A stretch of DNA of 64,000 nt from Labilithrix sp. (GTDB taxonomy: Bacteria; Myxococcota_A; Polyangia; Polyangiales; Polyangiaceae), in assembly GCA_019637175.1 (NCBI GenBank), contig JAHBWD010000039.1, forward strand, positions 1-64,000, in the 5' to 3' direction. Below are positions 23,926-33,056 of the stretch, piece by piece (the first letter of the stretch is position 1; each line of letters starts with the position of its first letter). Below the pieces are notes generated by a model. It was not told where the DNA came from. It did not search any database and saw only the letters and a list, made by a program, of their open reading frames with translations. The translations under genes and the position numbers were made by a program.

Positions 23926-26900
23926 TCAGTAGCGCTTCTGCCAGACGGCGTCGGCCTGGGCCTTTCCCCGATCGCCGAACGTCGTCTCGAGCGACCAGTT
24001 CCGCTTGAATCGCCAATCGAAGGTGACGAGGTTCTTGTCGGGCTCCGAGATCGGCGGCGTGCCGAGCACGTGCTGGAACTCGACCGAGACGCGCGGTGAG
24101 ATCTGGATGCGGAGCTCGGGCGCGGGGTTGTTGGCGCGCGAGGTGTCGACGCGTACGGTGGCCTCGATGCCCGTGAGGTCGTCGATCGCTTGGCTGAGGC
24201 CTTCGGCGGCGAAGCCGCCGCCGATGCCGACCGCGGCGCGCGTCGCGCCGCTGGGCGCGCGGCCCGGAGGAGGCGGCGCCGCGTTCACGCCGTCGGCGCT
24301 GCCGAAGAGCATGATCGCGAGGATCTCGTTCTTCGGTCGCGGCGGCTCCGATCGCAGCGTCACGCGGCCCGTCTTCACCGGCCCCACGAAGTCGGCGTAG
24401 ACGCGCGTGCCGTCGTCGGCCGTCCACTGCGCGGTCGCGACGACGATCGGGTTCGACGGATCCTCGGGCTGGAGCGTGATCACCGCGCGGTCGATCTCGA
24501 ACTGCTTGCCCTGCACGTTGATCCGTCCCTGCCGCGCCTCGAGCCTTCCGGAGATCCGCGTGGCGCCGTCGGTCTCGATCTTCGTGTCGCCGCCGAGCAC
24601 GACCCTGACCTGGTTGCCGCGGACGATGACGATGTCGCCGAGCTTCACGTCGATCTCGACCTCGGTGCCGGGCGCTTGCGGACGCGCCTCCTCCTGGTGA
24701 TGCCGCAGACCGTCGCGGCCGAGCGGCAGCATCACGAACGTCTTGGGATCCCGATAGGTGCCGACGCGCACGTCCTCGATCTCGCCGAGCTCCTGGACGC
24801 CGCTCTTCATCATCTGGGGCAGCTCGATGCCTGCGCGCGGGACGTCGACGGTCACCGCGATCCGTTTGCCGTCGGGGCTGCCCTTCGCATCGAGCTTGAC
24901 CGCACCCCACACCTGTCCGATGGGCTGCCCCTGCATCGCGAGATCGAACGACCTGCGCCGCGGGATCAGGAGGTGAGCCTCCGCGGTGTCGAGCGCGAGC
25001 CCGCGCAGCTTGATCGTGGCGTTCGCGGCGAGCTCGCCCGAGACCCCGCGCGCGTGGACGTCGTCGATCTTGATCGTGCCGTCCGGCGAGAACAGCGCCG
25101 TCCCGCGGATCTTGCGAAGCTCGCTCCCGAGCGCGCTGAGCTGCACGACGCCGTCACGGAGCGCGAGCTGCCCTTCCATGCGCGGCTCCTGCCCGCCGAC
25201 GATCCGAACCTTCGCCTTCGCGTCGATCCGGCCGTCGAGCGCGTTGACCGCGGAGTCGAGGAACGGCTGAGCGGCCGCCACGCGGAAGGCCTTGGCCTCG
25301 AGCTCGACGTCGAGCGGCACGCTCTCGTCGAGGGAAGGCGCGAGCGCCGCGCCCCACGTGAGCCCGAGGCCCGCGCGCAGATCCGCGAAGCCGTCGGTCT
25401 GGTCGAGACGCGCAGCGACGGTGCCCCTTCCCTCGCGCGCGTCGACGACGATCTTGCCGCGTGCGTAGTCGGCGTTGCCCAAGCGCATGCCCGTGAGGTC
25501 GATCTCGGCGCGGGCCTTGGCGTCGTGGTTCAGATCCTCGACCACGGCCTCGCCGCTGACGCGGCCCCGCACGTAGCGATCGGCGAGCTCGTTGATCGTC
25601 TCGAGGGCGAAGCCGTCGAGCTTCACCTTTCCGTTCGCTCTCCACGGCAACGGCCGGGCGAGCGGCTGCTCGAGACGATCGAGGACGTCGCGCGCGCGAA
25701 CCTCGACGCGAGACGCGAGCTCGAGGACGTCGTGGTCTCGCTCGCGAACCTTCACGCCGATCTCTGCGCCCGCGCCGTCGTAGACCAGGCCGACGTCGAC
25801 GTCGGAGACCATCGCCGCGGGGACCGACGGCGCCTTCGCCTTGCGCGCGCGCGCGACGAGATCGACGCGTGGCGCGAGCGCGGTGCCAGAGACGTCGAGC
25901 TCGGCGAACGCGGTGCCGCTGAACCCTCGCGTCCCGAGGATGTCGGGCAGCTCGGAGAGAGCCCGCTCGGGAACGAGCGCCTTCGCCCGGAGCGGCGCGC
26001 TCTCCAAGCGTGAGAGGGCCTCGCGCGGCCTCTCGAGGATCTCGCGGTAAGGCAGCTCCGCCTTGGCGTCGAAGATCGCCACCGCGCCTTTGCGGTCGAA
26101 GGCGCGAAACGCGACCTCGCCCCAGCCCGACGTCGCGTCGACGCGCACGTCGAGCTGCCCGTCGATGCCCTGGCTCCGCCACGGCGCGACCCCGCTCACG
26201 CGCGTGCCCGCGATGGGCGGCTCGAGCGCCGTGTGGCCTGCGACGACGAGGCCGCGCGTGCGCGCATGAAGACGGAGGTCCGGGGGAGCGTCCGCGCTGT
26301 CACGCGCGATCGTGCCCCGCGTGACGAGCTCGCCGCCAATCTCGCCGAGCGGCAGCGATCCTTGCGGAGCGAGCTTCGCGACCTTGGCGAGATCGAAGCT
26401 GGCGTCGAAGCGCGCGCCGCCGGACGCGTGGATCCACGACGACGGCTCGATCGGGCTGCCGCCGAGGGCTACGTCCGTCGTCGAGAACGCGAAGCGGCCC
26501 ACGCCGAGATCTCCCTTCGCGTCGATGTCGATCTCCCGACCGTCGAACGTGACGTCGAGGCCCGCCGAGGCGCTCTCGAGTGTGTACGCCGAGAACGCGT
26601 CGAGCCGCGCGTAGATCGCGCCGGCGGCGCCCCGCCGATCGAGCGTGACGTCACCCTGGATCGCGAACCGCCCCGCGCGCACGTCCGGCGAGCCGCCGGC
26701 GAGCCGCACCGCGCGCGCGACGTCGATCGAGGGCGCGTCGACCTTGGCGACGACGCGCGAGCCTTCGCGCCTGAAGTTCGCACGGATGGGCGCGCCGAGC
26801 CCGTGGACGACACCTCCCTCGAGGGCGATCCGTGTGTCGGCGATCTCGAGGCTCGCGGCGGACGCGGAGACGGCGTCGCGATCGCTCGCGAGATCCACGT

Positions 26901-28551
26901 GAGCGTCCCGAAAGACGAGCGCGCCTCGCGGCCCGCGCGCGATTCGCGTCCGTACGTCGGCCGATCCCAAGCGGCGATCGCCCGCGCGGAGGCCGCCCGC
27001 GTGCGTGCCCACGTCCACGATCGGAGCGTCGATCGAGCCGCTCGCCCACGCGTTGATCCGAACGTCGTCGATCGCCCCGCGTGCGTAGGCGAGCCCGCTC
27101 CCACGAATGGCCGCGCGCGCGTCGAGGCGCTTGGTGGCCAAGTCGACGCTGCCCTTCGCGGAGAGCGACGCGGCTCCCTTCACGCCCGGCACGGGCAGGA
27201 GCGCGAGGTCCGGGACGTCGGCGTCGAGCTTCGCGTCGACGATCTTGCGCGGCGCATCGTAGTCGATCGCGAGATCGAGCGTCGCGCGCGGATCGGCGAC
27301 GCGCGCGACGACATGCGCGGACGATCGCGTGAAGTCGGCGCGCGCTCGGACGGGCGGCACCGTCTGCCAGTCGCCGTCGACGACGACGCGCGAGGGCGAC
27401 GTATCGAGCACGATCTCTCCGTCGAGCTCGCCCTTCTTCGAGACGACGAGCGAGGCGCGGGCGTCGAGGCCGAGGCTCGAGGCCGGCGCCGACGGCGTGA
27501 TGCGCTTCAGGTCGATCCGGCGCACCGTCGCGCTCGCGTCGAGCCGCGTCTCGTTTCTCGCGTCGACGCGGGCGTCGACGTCGACCGTGCCTGCGCCGAC
27601 GGCGAGCCGCGCGCGCCCGTCGACGCGCGGGAGCTCGCCGTGCGCTTCGGCGTACAGCGTGACGTCGTCGTGCACCGCGACCTCGCCGAAGGCCGCGCGA
27701 ACGTGATCGCCCGACGCGTCGTGCGCGACGACGACGGCGTCGAGACGCCGGCCGTCGAGGTGCGCGCGCGCGTTCGCCGGAGCGCCGGCGATCGTTCCTT
27801 CGAATGAAGCGTCGACGCCCATCTCCTCGCCGCTCACCGACGGCATCGTGAAGTCGCCGCGAACGCGCCCGCGCAGATCGGCGCCGCGCGGGAGACCGCG
27901 CGTCGCGACGTCGACGCGCTCGAGCTGGGCGTGCGTTCGCTTCGGATCGTAGTGAGCGGAGGCGACGAGGTTCGTGACCTCGGCGTCGATCGCGGGCGCG
28001 CCGCCGGCTGCGCCGTGAATCCACGCGTGGCGCAGCGCGATCGACGGCGCTTCGACGCGCACGCCTCGGCCCGGCTGCGCCGGCTTCTTCTGCGCCTGGT
28101 CTGGGCGCTCCGGCGCGATCTGCGCGTGCTTCGGCGCGAACGCGCGGGCGATCCTCGACTCGCCGCGATCGTCGGCGTCGATCGCGACGTCGACGTGGTC
28201 GACCGCGACCGCGGGCACGTCGATCGCGACGTCACCCTTGCCGAAGAGCGCCGAGCGCGCCGCGGCGAGTCCCCTCACGCGAACGCTGACGCCGTCGGCG
28301 AAGAGCACTTGCGCGCCCGAGGGGTCGCGCACGCGGACGCGCACGCCGCCGGCGCCGCCGAGCCCCAACGAGCCGACGTGCTCGATCGCGACCTCGCCGG
28401 CGAGCTGCGCGCGCAGAATCGCCGTGGCCTGCGTCGCCACGAGGCGCCTCGTCGCCGGCACGTCGAGGTGAGCGACCACGCCGCCTGCCACCGCGCCGGC
28501 GAAGATCGCCGTCGCGCCGACGATCGAGCAAATGAGCCCGAGCACCCTCAT
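23926..28551 (-). CDS. tamB: TamB-like translocation and assembly module protein
   Basis: A 1541-residue AsmA/TamB-type protein. A single N-terminal signal anchor (LICSIVGATAIFAGAVAGGVV) is followed by a very long repetitive beta-rich region, rich in short Asp/Val-alternating strands typical of the lipid-binding beta-helix groove. The C-terminal DUF490/TamB domain (about 1150-1541) ends in DWRFKRNWSLETTFGDRGKA. By family knowledge it bridges inner and outer membrane, moves phospholipid and helps Omp85-mediated insertion of outer-membrane proteins. Its ATG shares one base with the stop of the upstream TamA-like gene. The length is slightly above that of E. coli TamB (1259). Confidence 0.93.
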   Translation of the reverse strand: MRVLGLICSIVGATAIFAGAVAGGVVAHLDVPATRRLVATQATAILRAQLAGEVAIEHVGSLGLGGAGGVRVRVRDPSGAQVLFADGVSVRVRGLAAARSALFGKGDVAIDVPAVAVDHVDVAIDADDRGESRIARAFAPKHAQIAPERPDQAQKKPAQPGRGVRVEAPSIALRHAWIHGAAGGAPAIDAEVTNLVASAHYDPKRTHAQLERVDVATRGLPRGADLRGRVRGDFTMPSVSGEEMGVDASFEGTIAGAPANARAHLDGRRLDAVVVAHDASGDHVRAAFGEVAVHDDVTLYAEAHGELPRVDGRARLAVGAGTVDVDARVDARNETRLDASATVRRIDLKRITPSAPASSLGLDARASLVVSKKGELDGEIVLDTSPSRVVVDGDWQTVPPVRARADFTRSSAHVVARVADPRATLDLAIDYDAPRKIVDAKLDADVPDLALLPVPGVKGAASLSAKGSVDLATKRLDARAAIRGSGLAYARGAIDDVRINAWASGSIDAPIVDVGTHAGGLRAGDRRLGSADVRTRIARGPRGALVFRDAHVDLASDRDAVSASAASLEIADTRIALEGGVVHGLGAPIRANFRREGSRVVAKVDAPSIDVARAVRLAGGSPDVRAGRFAIQGDVTLDRRGAAGAIYARLDAFSAYTLESASAGLDVTFDGREIDIDAKGDLGVGRFAFSTTDVALGGSPIEPSSWIHASGGARFDASFDLAKVAKLAPQGSLPLGEIGGELVTRGTIARDSADAPPDLRLHARTRGLVVAGHTALEPPIAGTRVSGVAPWRSQGIDGQLDVRVDATSGWGEVAFRAFDRKGAVAIFDAKAELPYREILERPREALSRLESAPLRAKALVPERALSELPDILGTRGFSGTAFAELDVSGTALAPRVDLVARARKAKAPSVPAAMVSDVDVGLVYDGAGAEIGVKVRERDHDVLELASRVEVRARDVLDRLEQPLARPLPWRANGKVKLDGFALETINELADRYVRGRVSGEAVVEDLNHDAKARAEIDLTGMRLGNADYARGKIVVDAREGRGTVAARLDQTDGFADLRAGLGLTWGAALAPSLDESVPLDVELEAKAFRVAAAQPFLDSAVNALDGRIDAKAKVRIVGGQEPRMEGQLALRDGVVQLSALGSELRKIRGTALFSPDGTIKIDDVHARGVSGELAANATIKLRGLALDTAEAHLLIPRRRSFDLAMQGQPIGQVWGAVKLDAKGSPDGKRIAVTVDVPRAGIELPQMMKSGVQELGEIEDVRVGTYRDPKTFVMLPLGRDGLRHHQEEARPQAPGTEVEIDVKLGDIVIVRGNQVRVVLGGDTKIETDGATRISGRLEARQGRINVQGKQFEIDRAVITLQPEDPSNPIVVATAQWTADDGTRVYADFVGPVKTGRVTLRSEPPRPKNEILAIMLFGSADGVNAAPPPPGRAPSGATRAAVGIGGGFAAEGLSQAIDDLTGIEATVRVDTSRANNPAPELRIQISPRVSVEFQHVLGTPPISEPDKNLVTFDWRFKRNWSLETTFGDRGKAQADAVWQKRY

Positions 28552-30647
28552 CAGTACGCTTCTCCGATGCCGATGTGCACTGCGATTGGAATGCCAAAGA
28601 GAAGCGTCGGTTCGCGCTCGTCGGGGGTGAGACCGCCGATGACTTGCATGCCCGGGATCCGGTAGCCCACGTCGAGGCGGATCGGCCCGACGGGCGTGTC
28701 GTACCGCGCACCTCCGCCGCAGGAGAGGTGCGGGTGATCGAGTCGGATGTCGACCGTTCGTGGCGAAACGTCACTCGCGTCGCAGAAGGTCGCCACGGAG
28801 AACGGCCCGGCGACGTTGATTCGAATCTCGGTCGACGCCTCCCACAGCGTGAAGCCGCCGGTCGGCGAGCGGCACTGGTCACCGCAGCCCAGTTCGAGCT
28901 GCGCGCGCGCGAGCTCGGGCGTGAGAAAGGGCACGATGTCGTGAGGGCCGATGCCGCGGATCGGATAGCCGCGATTCGACGTGGGCCCGCCGGAGAAGAA
29001 GCCGCGGAAGAACGTGAGCTGATAGTCCTTCGTTCGACCGGCCTGCGTTTCGAAGGTGCTCGGCCGCTGGCGAACCACGTCGCCGTAGTTGCGCGGCGCG
29101 AGGAAGCCGACCGAGACGCGCGCGGCGAGCACGACGCGGCTCGAGATCGGAATGAACCCGCGAAAGTCGGGCTGGATCTTCACGTCGTCGGCCTTGCCGC
29201 CGAACGGACCGCCCGCGATCTGCAGGGTGTTCCCGACGTAGATGCCCTTGCGCGGGTGGATCTTGTCGTCGCGGAGATCGAGCGTGGTGAAGAGCTCGGG
29301 ATAGAAGATCGTGATGAGCTCGAGGTTGGGATCCTCGCCGCCCACGTAGCCGAACGGCGCGGCCACCTGGAAGTTGTGGGAGATCGATCCGAAGAACCGC
29401 CAGAACGTCCGCTCGACGCCGGCGCTGTTGCGGCCCTCGACGTAGCCGAGGACGCGCGAGCCCGGCGCGGGATCCGGGTTCAAGAGCAGCGGATAAACGG
29501 CGAGCTCGGGGCGGATGAAGCCGTTCGTTCGCGGCTCGAAGAGCCCGGGCTGTTTGAAGTCCACGCGTAGGCGTCCTTCGGGCAAGAGCCGCTCGGGCTC
29601 GACGATGTTGTTCACGCGCAGCGGGTAGACGACGACGCCGGGCCGGAGGCTCACCGCGAAGCTTCGGAGCCCGCCGAGAAAGTTGCGATGTTCCCAGCCG
29701 AAGACGCCGTGGACGTCGGTCTTCAGCGCGTCGAGCTCGACGCCGCCGCCGAGGCGCACGGTGCGCAGACGCGTCGGCTCCACCTTCACCTTGATCGGAA
29801 CGATCGGCGCCTCGGCTTTCGCGTCCTCCGATCCTTCCGGCGGCTCGTCGGGGATGTCGGCGATGATCTCGACGGAGGCGAAGACGCCGAGATCGAGGAC
29901 GGCCTGCTGGGCCCCGTCGAGCTGCTTCTGGGAGAACATCCTGCCCGGCTGGATGTCGAGCGCGCGGCGCACCGGAGCGTCGGGCAGGTCGCCGAGGCCG
30001 TCGATCGTCACGGGGCCGAAGACGCAACGCGGACCGGGCGTCACCGTGTACACGACGTCGGCGCGACGCGCGACGATGTCGACCGCGGCGTCGCTCTTCA
30101 CCTTCGCGTACGCGTAGCCGGCGTCGGTCAGCGCACGCCGCACGTTGCCCTCCGTCGTTCGGTAGGCGTCGTCGTCGAACAGCGCGTCGCGACGGAGGCC
30201 GGCGCGCGCGCTCGCGCGCGCGTCCGCGGCGATGTTCGGCGTGACGCCCTCGACGCCTTCGACCGTGACCCGACGCACGAGCACGGGCTCTCCCTCTTCG
30301 ACCACGATCTCCACGCGCACGCGCTGTCCGCCCTCGTCGTGCACGCGACCGGCGCGCGCGCGCGCATCGAAGAAGCCTCGCGCGCGATAGTAGGCCTCGA
30401 CGCGCGCGAGATCGCGCTGGAGCACGAAGCGATCGAACATCGCGTATTCGAAGAACACGCCGCGAAATAGGCCGAGGAACTTCGGGCTCGCGGTGGTCGC
30501 GATCTTGTCCTTCACGTCGTCGGCGGAGACCCTGTCGGCGCCCCGCACCTGGACCGCGGTCACGGCGGTGCGACCGCGCGGTATCGTGTTGCACCCGAGG
30601 AGCACCAGCGCCGCAGCGACGACGAGAACGAGGGAGCGAGTCTTCAC
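28551..30647 (-). CDS. Lipidated Omp85 protein, TamA/TamL-like
   Basis: A 698-residue outer-membrane Omp85 protein partnered with TamB. Starting at GTG 30647, the first 19 residues form a lipoprotein signal (lipobox LLGC, Cys19); upstream ATGs would run into the divergent gene. POTRA-like domains cover about 30-330 (AVQVRGADRVSADDVKDKI, VTVEGVEGVTPNIAADA, VTIDGLGDLPDAPVRRAL). The 16-strand barrel covers about 340-698 and has the Omp85 loop-6 motif NRGYPIRGIGP; it ends in an aromatic residue (GIGEAY). Lipidated TamA variants are known as TamL in Bacteroidetes; standard TamA has a cleaved type I signal. It forms an operon with tamB (1-base overlap). Confidence 0.88.
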   Translation of the reverse strand: MKTRSLVLVVAAALVLLGCNTIPRGRTAVTAVQVRGADRVSADDVKDKIATTASPKFLGLFRGVFFEYAMFDRFVLQRDLARVEAYYRARGFFDARARAGRVHDEGGQRVRVEIVVEEGEPVLVRRVTVEGVEGVTPNIAADARASARAGLRRDALFDDDAYRTTEGNVRRALTDAGYAYAKVKSDAAVDIVARRADVVYTVTPGPRCVFGPVTIDGLGDLPDAPVRRALDIQPGRMFSQKQLDGAQQAVLDLGVFASVEIIADIPDEPPEGSEDAKAEAPIVPIKVKVEPTRLRTVRLGGGVELDALKTDVHGVFGWEHRNFLGGLRSFAVSLRPGVVVYPLRVNNIVEPERLLPEGRLRVDFKQPGLFEPRTNGFIRPELAVYPLLLNPDPAPGSRVLGYVEGRNSAGVERTFWRFFGSISHNFQVAAPFGYVGGEDPNLELITIFYPELFTTLDLRDDKIHPRKGIYVGNTLQIAGGPFGGKADDVKIQPDFRGFIPISSRVVLAARVSVGFLAPRNYGDVVRQRPSTFETQAGRTKDYQLTFFRGFFSGGPTSNRGYPIRGIGPHDIVPFLTPELARAQLELGCGDQCRSPTGGFTLWEASTEIRINVAGPFSVATFCDASDVSPRTVDIRLDHPHLSCGGGARYDTPVGPIRLDVGYRIPGMQVIGGLTPDEREPTLLFGIPIAVHIGIGEAY

Positions 30648-30717
30648 CAGCCGTCGCGGCACGAAGCAAGTCGAGCGCCACGTAGAGATGGAACGCTCTC
30701 TGCCTCGCTCGCCGGCG

Positions 30718-31242
30718 ATGCGTCTCCCCGCGGCGCTGTTCTCTACGATGGCGATCGTGGCGGCGATCCTCGCGTGCGGCAGCGGCCGGCTGCCGTCGCC
30801 GCCGTTCACCCGGCAGCCGACGAGCGCGCTGCACGTGGTCCCCTATCCGGCGCCGCCCGCGCGCGTGGAGCTCGTTCCCCACGCGCCGCGCGAGCGCGGG
30901 GCCGTGTGGATCGACGGAGAGTGGGTCTGGCAAGGTCGGAGGTGGGCGTGGCGCGCGGGTCGCTGGGTGATCGCGCCGGAGGGCGCGGCGTTCTCTCCCT
31001 GGACCTCGGTGCGCGACCTCGACGGCACGCTCTACGTCGCGGAGGGCAAGTGGCGCGATCGACACGGGCGCGAGATCCCCGATCCGAAGGCGCTCGCGGA
31101 AGGCGAGGTGAACGCGGGCGCGGTCGTGAGCCCGGAGAACGAAGCGGTGCCCACCGGTCCCACGTTCACGACGCCCAGCGACGCGGGCGAGGCGGAAGAG
31201 CGCCCCGCGTCCGAGCCTTCGCCTAAGATGGTCGCGCCGTGA
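30718..31242 (+). CDS. Lipoprotein with YXWxGxW-type repeats
   Basis: A 174-residue predicted lipoprotein (lipobox ILAC, Cys20). Residues about 60-85 hold GAVWIDGEWVWQGRRWAWRAG, a Trp-rich segment of the YXWGXW class found in many myxobacterial envelope proteins. The C-terminus is Pro/Glu/Ser-rich. The start was set at ATG 30718, which directly precedes the signal peptide; ATG 30688 is in frame. It is divergent from the TamA-like gene (70 nt apart), and its stop overlaps the next gene (GTGA). Confidence 0.78.
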   Translation: MRLPAALFSTMAIVAAILACGSGRLPSPPFTRQPTSALHVVPYPAPPARVELVPHAPRERGAVWIDGEWVWQGRRWAWRAGRWVIAPEGAAFSPWTSVRDLDGTLYVAEGKWRDRHGREIPDPKALAEGEVNAGAVVSPENEAVPTGPTFTTPSDAGEAEERPASEPSPKMVAP

Positions 31243-31478
31243 GGGACATCGTCGTCGTCGCCGCCGTCGTGATCGCGTTCGCGACGCTCGTGACGGCGCA
31301 CGTCGCGATCGCGTTCGGCCTGCTGTTCAAGCCGCCTCGCTGGCGCGCGATCGTCGCGTTCGCGGTCGCCCCGGCGGCCCCATGGTTCGCCTTTCGCGAG
31401 CGCATGCGCGTGCGCGCGTGGATTTGGATCGCGGCGGCGGTGGCGTACGTCGTGGCCCGCGTCGTCGCGTCGTTCTGA
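31239..31478 (+). CDS. Small two- or three-helix membrane protein
   Basis: A 79-residue hydrophobic protein of unknown function with GTG start. It has helices at about 4-30 and 35-50 and a last one near the C-terminus (RVRAWIWIAAAVAYVVARVVA), linked by basic loops. The start overlaps the stop of the Trp-rich lipoprotein (GTGA). A TAAGAT hexamer also lies 9 nt upstream, so it might have its own leaderless promoter. Confidence 0.6.
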   Translation: MRDIVVVAAVVIAFATLVTAHVAIAFGLLFKPPRWRAIVAFAVAPAAPWFAFRERMRVRAWIWIAAAVAYVVARVVASF

Positions 31479-31493
31479 ATCGCGCGAGACGTG

Positions 31494-31510
31494 GTCGCGC
31501 GTCGCGCGAC
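31494..31510. terminator. GC-rich inverted repeat after small membrane gene
   Basis: GTCGCGCG-T-CGCGCGAC lies 16 nt after the stop at 31478. In practice this gives a 6-bp stem with a small loop. There is no T-run; this is a weak terminator candidate. Confidence 0.3.
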
Positions 31511-31540
31511 GGCCCGCGGCGTGCATTCGCCGTCTCCGTG

Positions 31541-31804
31541 ATGCGACTCCCCGGAAAGAGCCTTGCGTTGTTCGAGTCGTGCGCCGCACTCGCGATCGGC
31601 ATCGGCGTCCATGCCGCGGTCACTCATGCGCGCACTGTGACGGCTTGCGACGGCGGCGAGTGCGCCGAGCAGACTCCGCCGCCCACGCCGCCGCCTCCCT
31701 CGCCGACGCCGTCCCCGACGCCGACGCCCACGCCGATCCCGACGCCGACGCCGCCGCCCACGCCGCCTCTGCCCTTGCCGCAGCCGGGCGACGCGGGTCG
31801 TTGA
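31541..31804 (+). CDS. Short secreted or anchored Pro-rich protein
   Basis: An 87-residue protein. A hydrophobic segment (SLALFESCAALAIGIGVHAAV) precedes a Cys pair (TACDGGECAEQ) and about 35 residues of Pro/Thr repeats (PTPPPPSPTPSPTPTPTP). Such low-complexity tails act as wall or surface spacers in other proteins. No domain is recognisable. Real codon bias and the signal-like N-terminus support it, but a Pro-rich frame can arise by chance in GC-rich DNA. It ends 3 nt from the convergent rsgA. Confidence 0.5.
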   Translation: MRLPGKSLALFESCAALAIGIGVHAAVTHARTVTACDGGECAEQTPPPTPPPPSPTPSPTPTPTPIPTPTPPPTPPLPLPQPGDAGR

Positions 31805-31807
31805 CGC

Positions 31808-32884
31808 TCACCGCCCGCGCTTGTCGTGCAAGCGCTTGCGGAGCGCGACCGACATCGATCGATCGCGCCGCTTCGCCTGCACCGCCGCGAAGCCTTCTTG
31901 CTTCGCCTTGCGCTCGACGCGCTCGCGCTCGAGCTTCTGCCACGACGCGACGCGCTCGGCCGAGAGCGATCCCGCCTCGACGGCGGCGGCGATCGCGCAG
32001 CCCGGCTCGCCCGCGTGCCGGCAGTCGCGGTAGCGGCACGACGCGGCGAGCGCGCCGATCTCCGGGAACGCCTCTTCGACGTCGGTCTCGCCCGCTTCGC
32101 CTCCTTGCCACGGCTTGAGCTCGCGCATGCCCGGCGTGTCGACGAGCAGCCCGCCCCCGGGCACGACGAAGAGCGCGCGCCGCGTCGTCGTGTGGCGCCC
32201 GCGAAGATCGGTCTCGCGAACGGCGCCTTCGAGCTGCGCGTCGCGCCCGAGCAGCTGGTTGACGAGCGCCGACTTGCCGACGCCGGACGATCCGACGAGC
32301 GCCACGGTCGATCCTCGTGGGACGCACGCGCGAAGCTCGTCGAGGCCGAGGCCCGTGCGCGCGCTCGTCACGATCACCGGCGCGAGGCGCGCCGCTTCTT
32401 CCAGCATCGCGGAAGGATCGGCGAGATCGGCCTTCGCGAGGACGATGAGGCCTTCGGCGCCGCTGCTCGCGACCGCGACGAGATATCGCTCGAGCCGACG
32501 CACGTTGAAGTCTCCCTCCACCGCGGTGACCACGAGGACGCGGTCGACGTTCGCCGCGATCGCTTGGGGGGCCGAGCGCTCGCCCGCGGCCTGACGGACG
32601 AAGGCGGTGCGCCGCGGGAGCACCTGCTCGACGACGAGATCTCTCGAGCCCGGCGCGGCCTCGGCGACGAGCACCCAATCGCCGACGGCGAGCCCGCCGA
32701 GCGCCGGCGCTTCGCGGAGCGCCCGGCCGCGAATGGCCGCGAGCGAAGCGCCCTCGGGCGTCCAGACCTCTACGCGTGCACTATACACAGATCCGACGCG
32801 GGCCGGACGCAGGCCTTCGGCCGTCTGCGCGGCGACGCGCGCGGACAGCTCGGGCGTCCATCCGAGATCCTCGAGGGAGGGCAT
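31808..32884 (-). CDS. rsgA: Ribosome small-subunit GTPase RsgA
   Basis: A 358-residue circularly permuted GTPase that acts in late 30S maturation. It has an N-terminal OB-fold (about 30-105). The G motifs come in permuted order: G4 LAKADL, G5 TSARTG, G1 GSSGVGKSALVNQLLG, G2 region HTTTRRALF with the conserved Thr, and G3 DTPGMREL. The C-terminal zinc site is CRYRDCRHAGEPGC. The basic C-terminal tail (KRRDRSMSVALRKRLHDKRG) is longer than in E. coli and fits rRNA binding. A TAGGGT hexamer lies 9 nt before the ATG. Confidence 0.95.
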   Translation of the reverse strand: MPSLEDLGWTPELSARVAAQTAEGLRPARVGSVYSARVEVWTPEGASLAAIRGRALREAPALGGLAVGDWVLVAEAAPGSRDLVVEQVLPRRTAFVRQAAGERSAPQAIAANVDRVLVVTAVEGDFNVRRLERYLVAVASSGAEGLIVLAKADLADPSAMLEEAARLAPVIVTSARTGLGLDELRACVPRGSTVALVGSSGVGKSALVNQLLGRDAQLEGAVRETDLRGRHTTTRRALFVVPGGGLLVDTPGMRELKPWQGGEAGETDVEEAFPEIGALAASCRYRDCRHAGEPGCAIAAAVEAGSLSAERVASWQKLERERVERKAKQEGFAAVQAKRRDRSMSVALRKRLHDKRGR

Positions 32885-33056
32885 CGGGAGACGACCCTAG
32901 CACCCCGGGCCATGATCGATTCGTTCGTGATGGTGTCTCGGGCCGAGGAGCGCGTGGATCCCGCGCGGCGGAAGCCCCGCTTCTCACCCCGATTTCCGCG
33001 CGATTTCGCGGGCGCGCGCCGCGGCACGCGGGCTGCAACTCGACGCTTCAGCCGCC

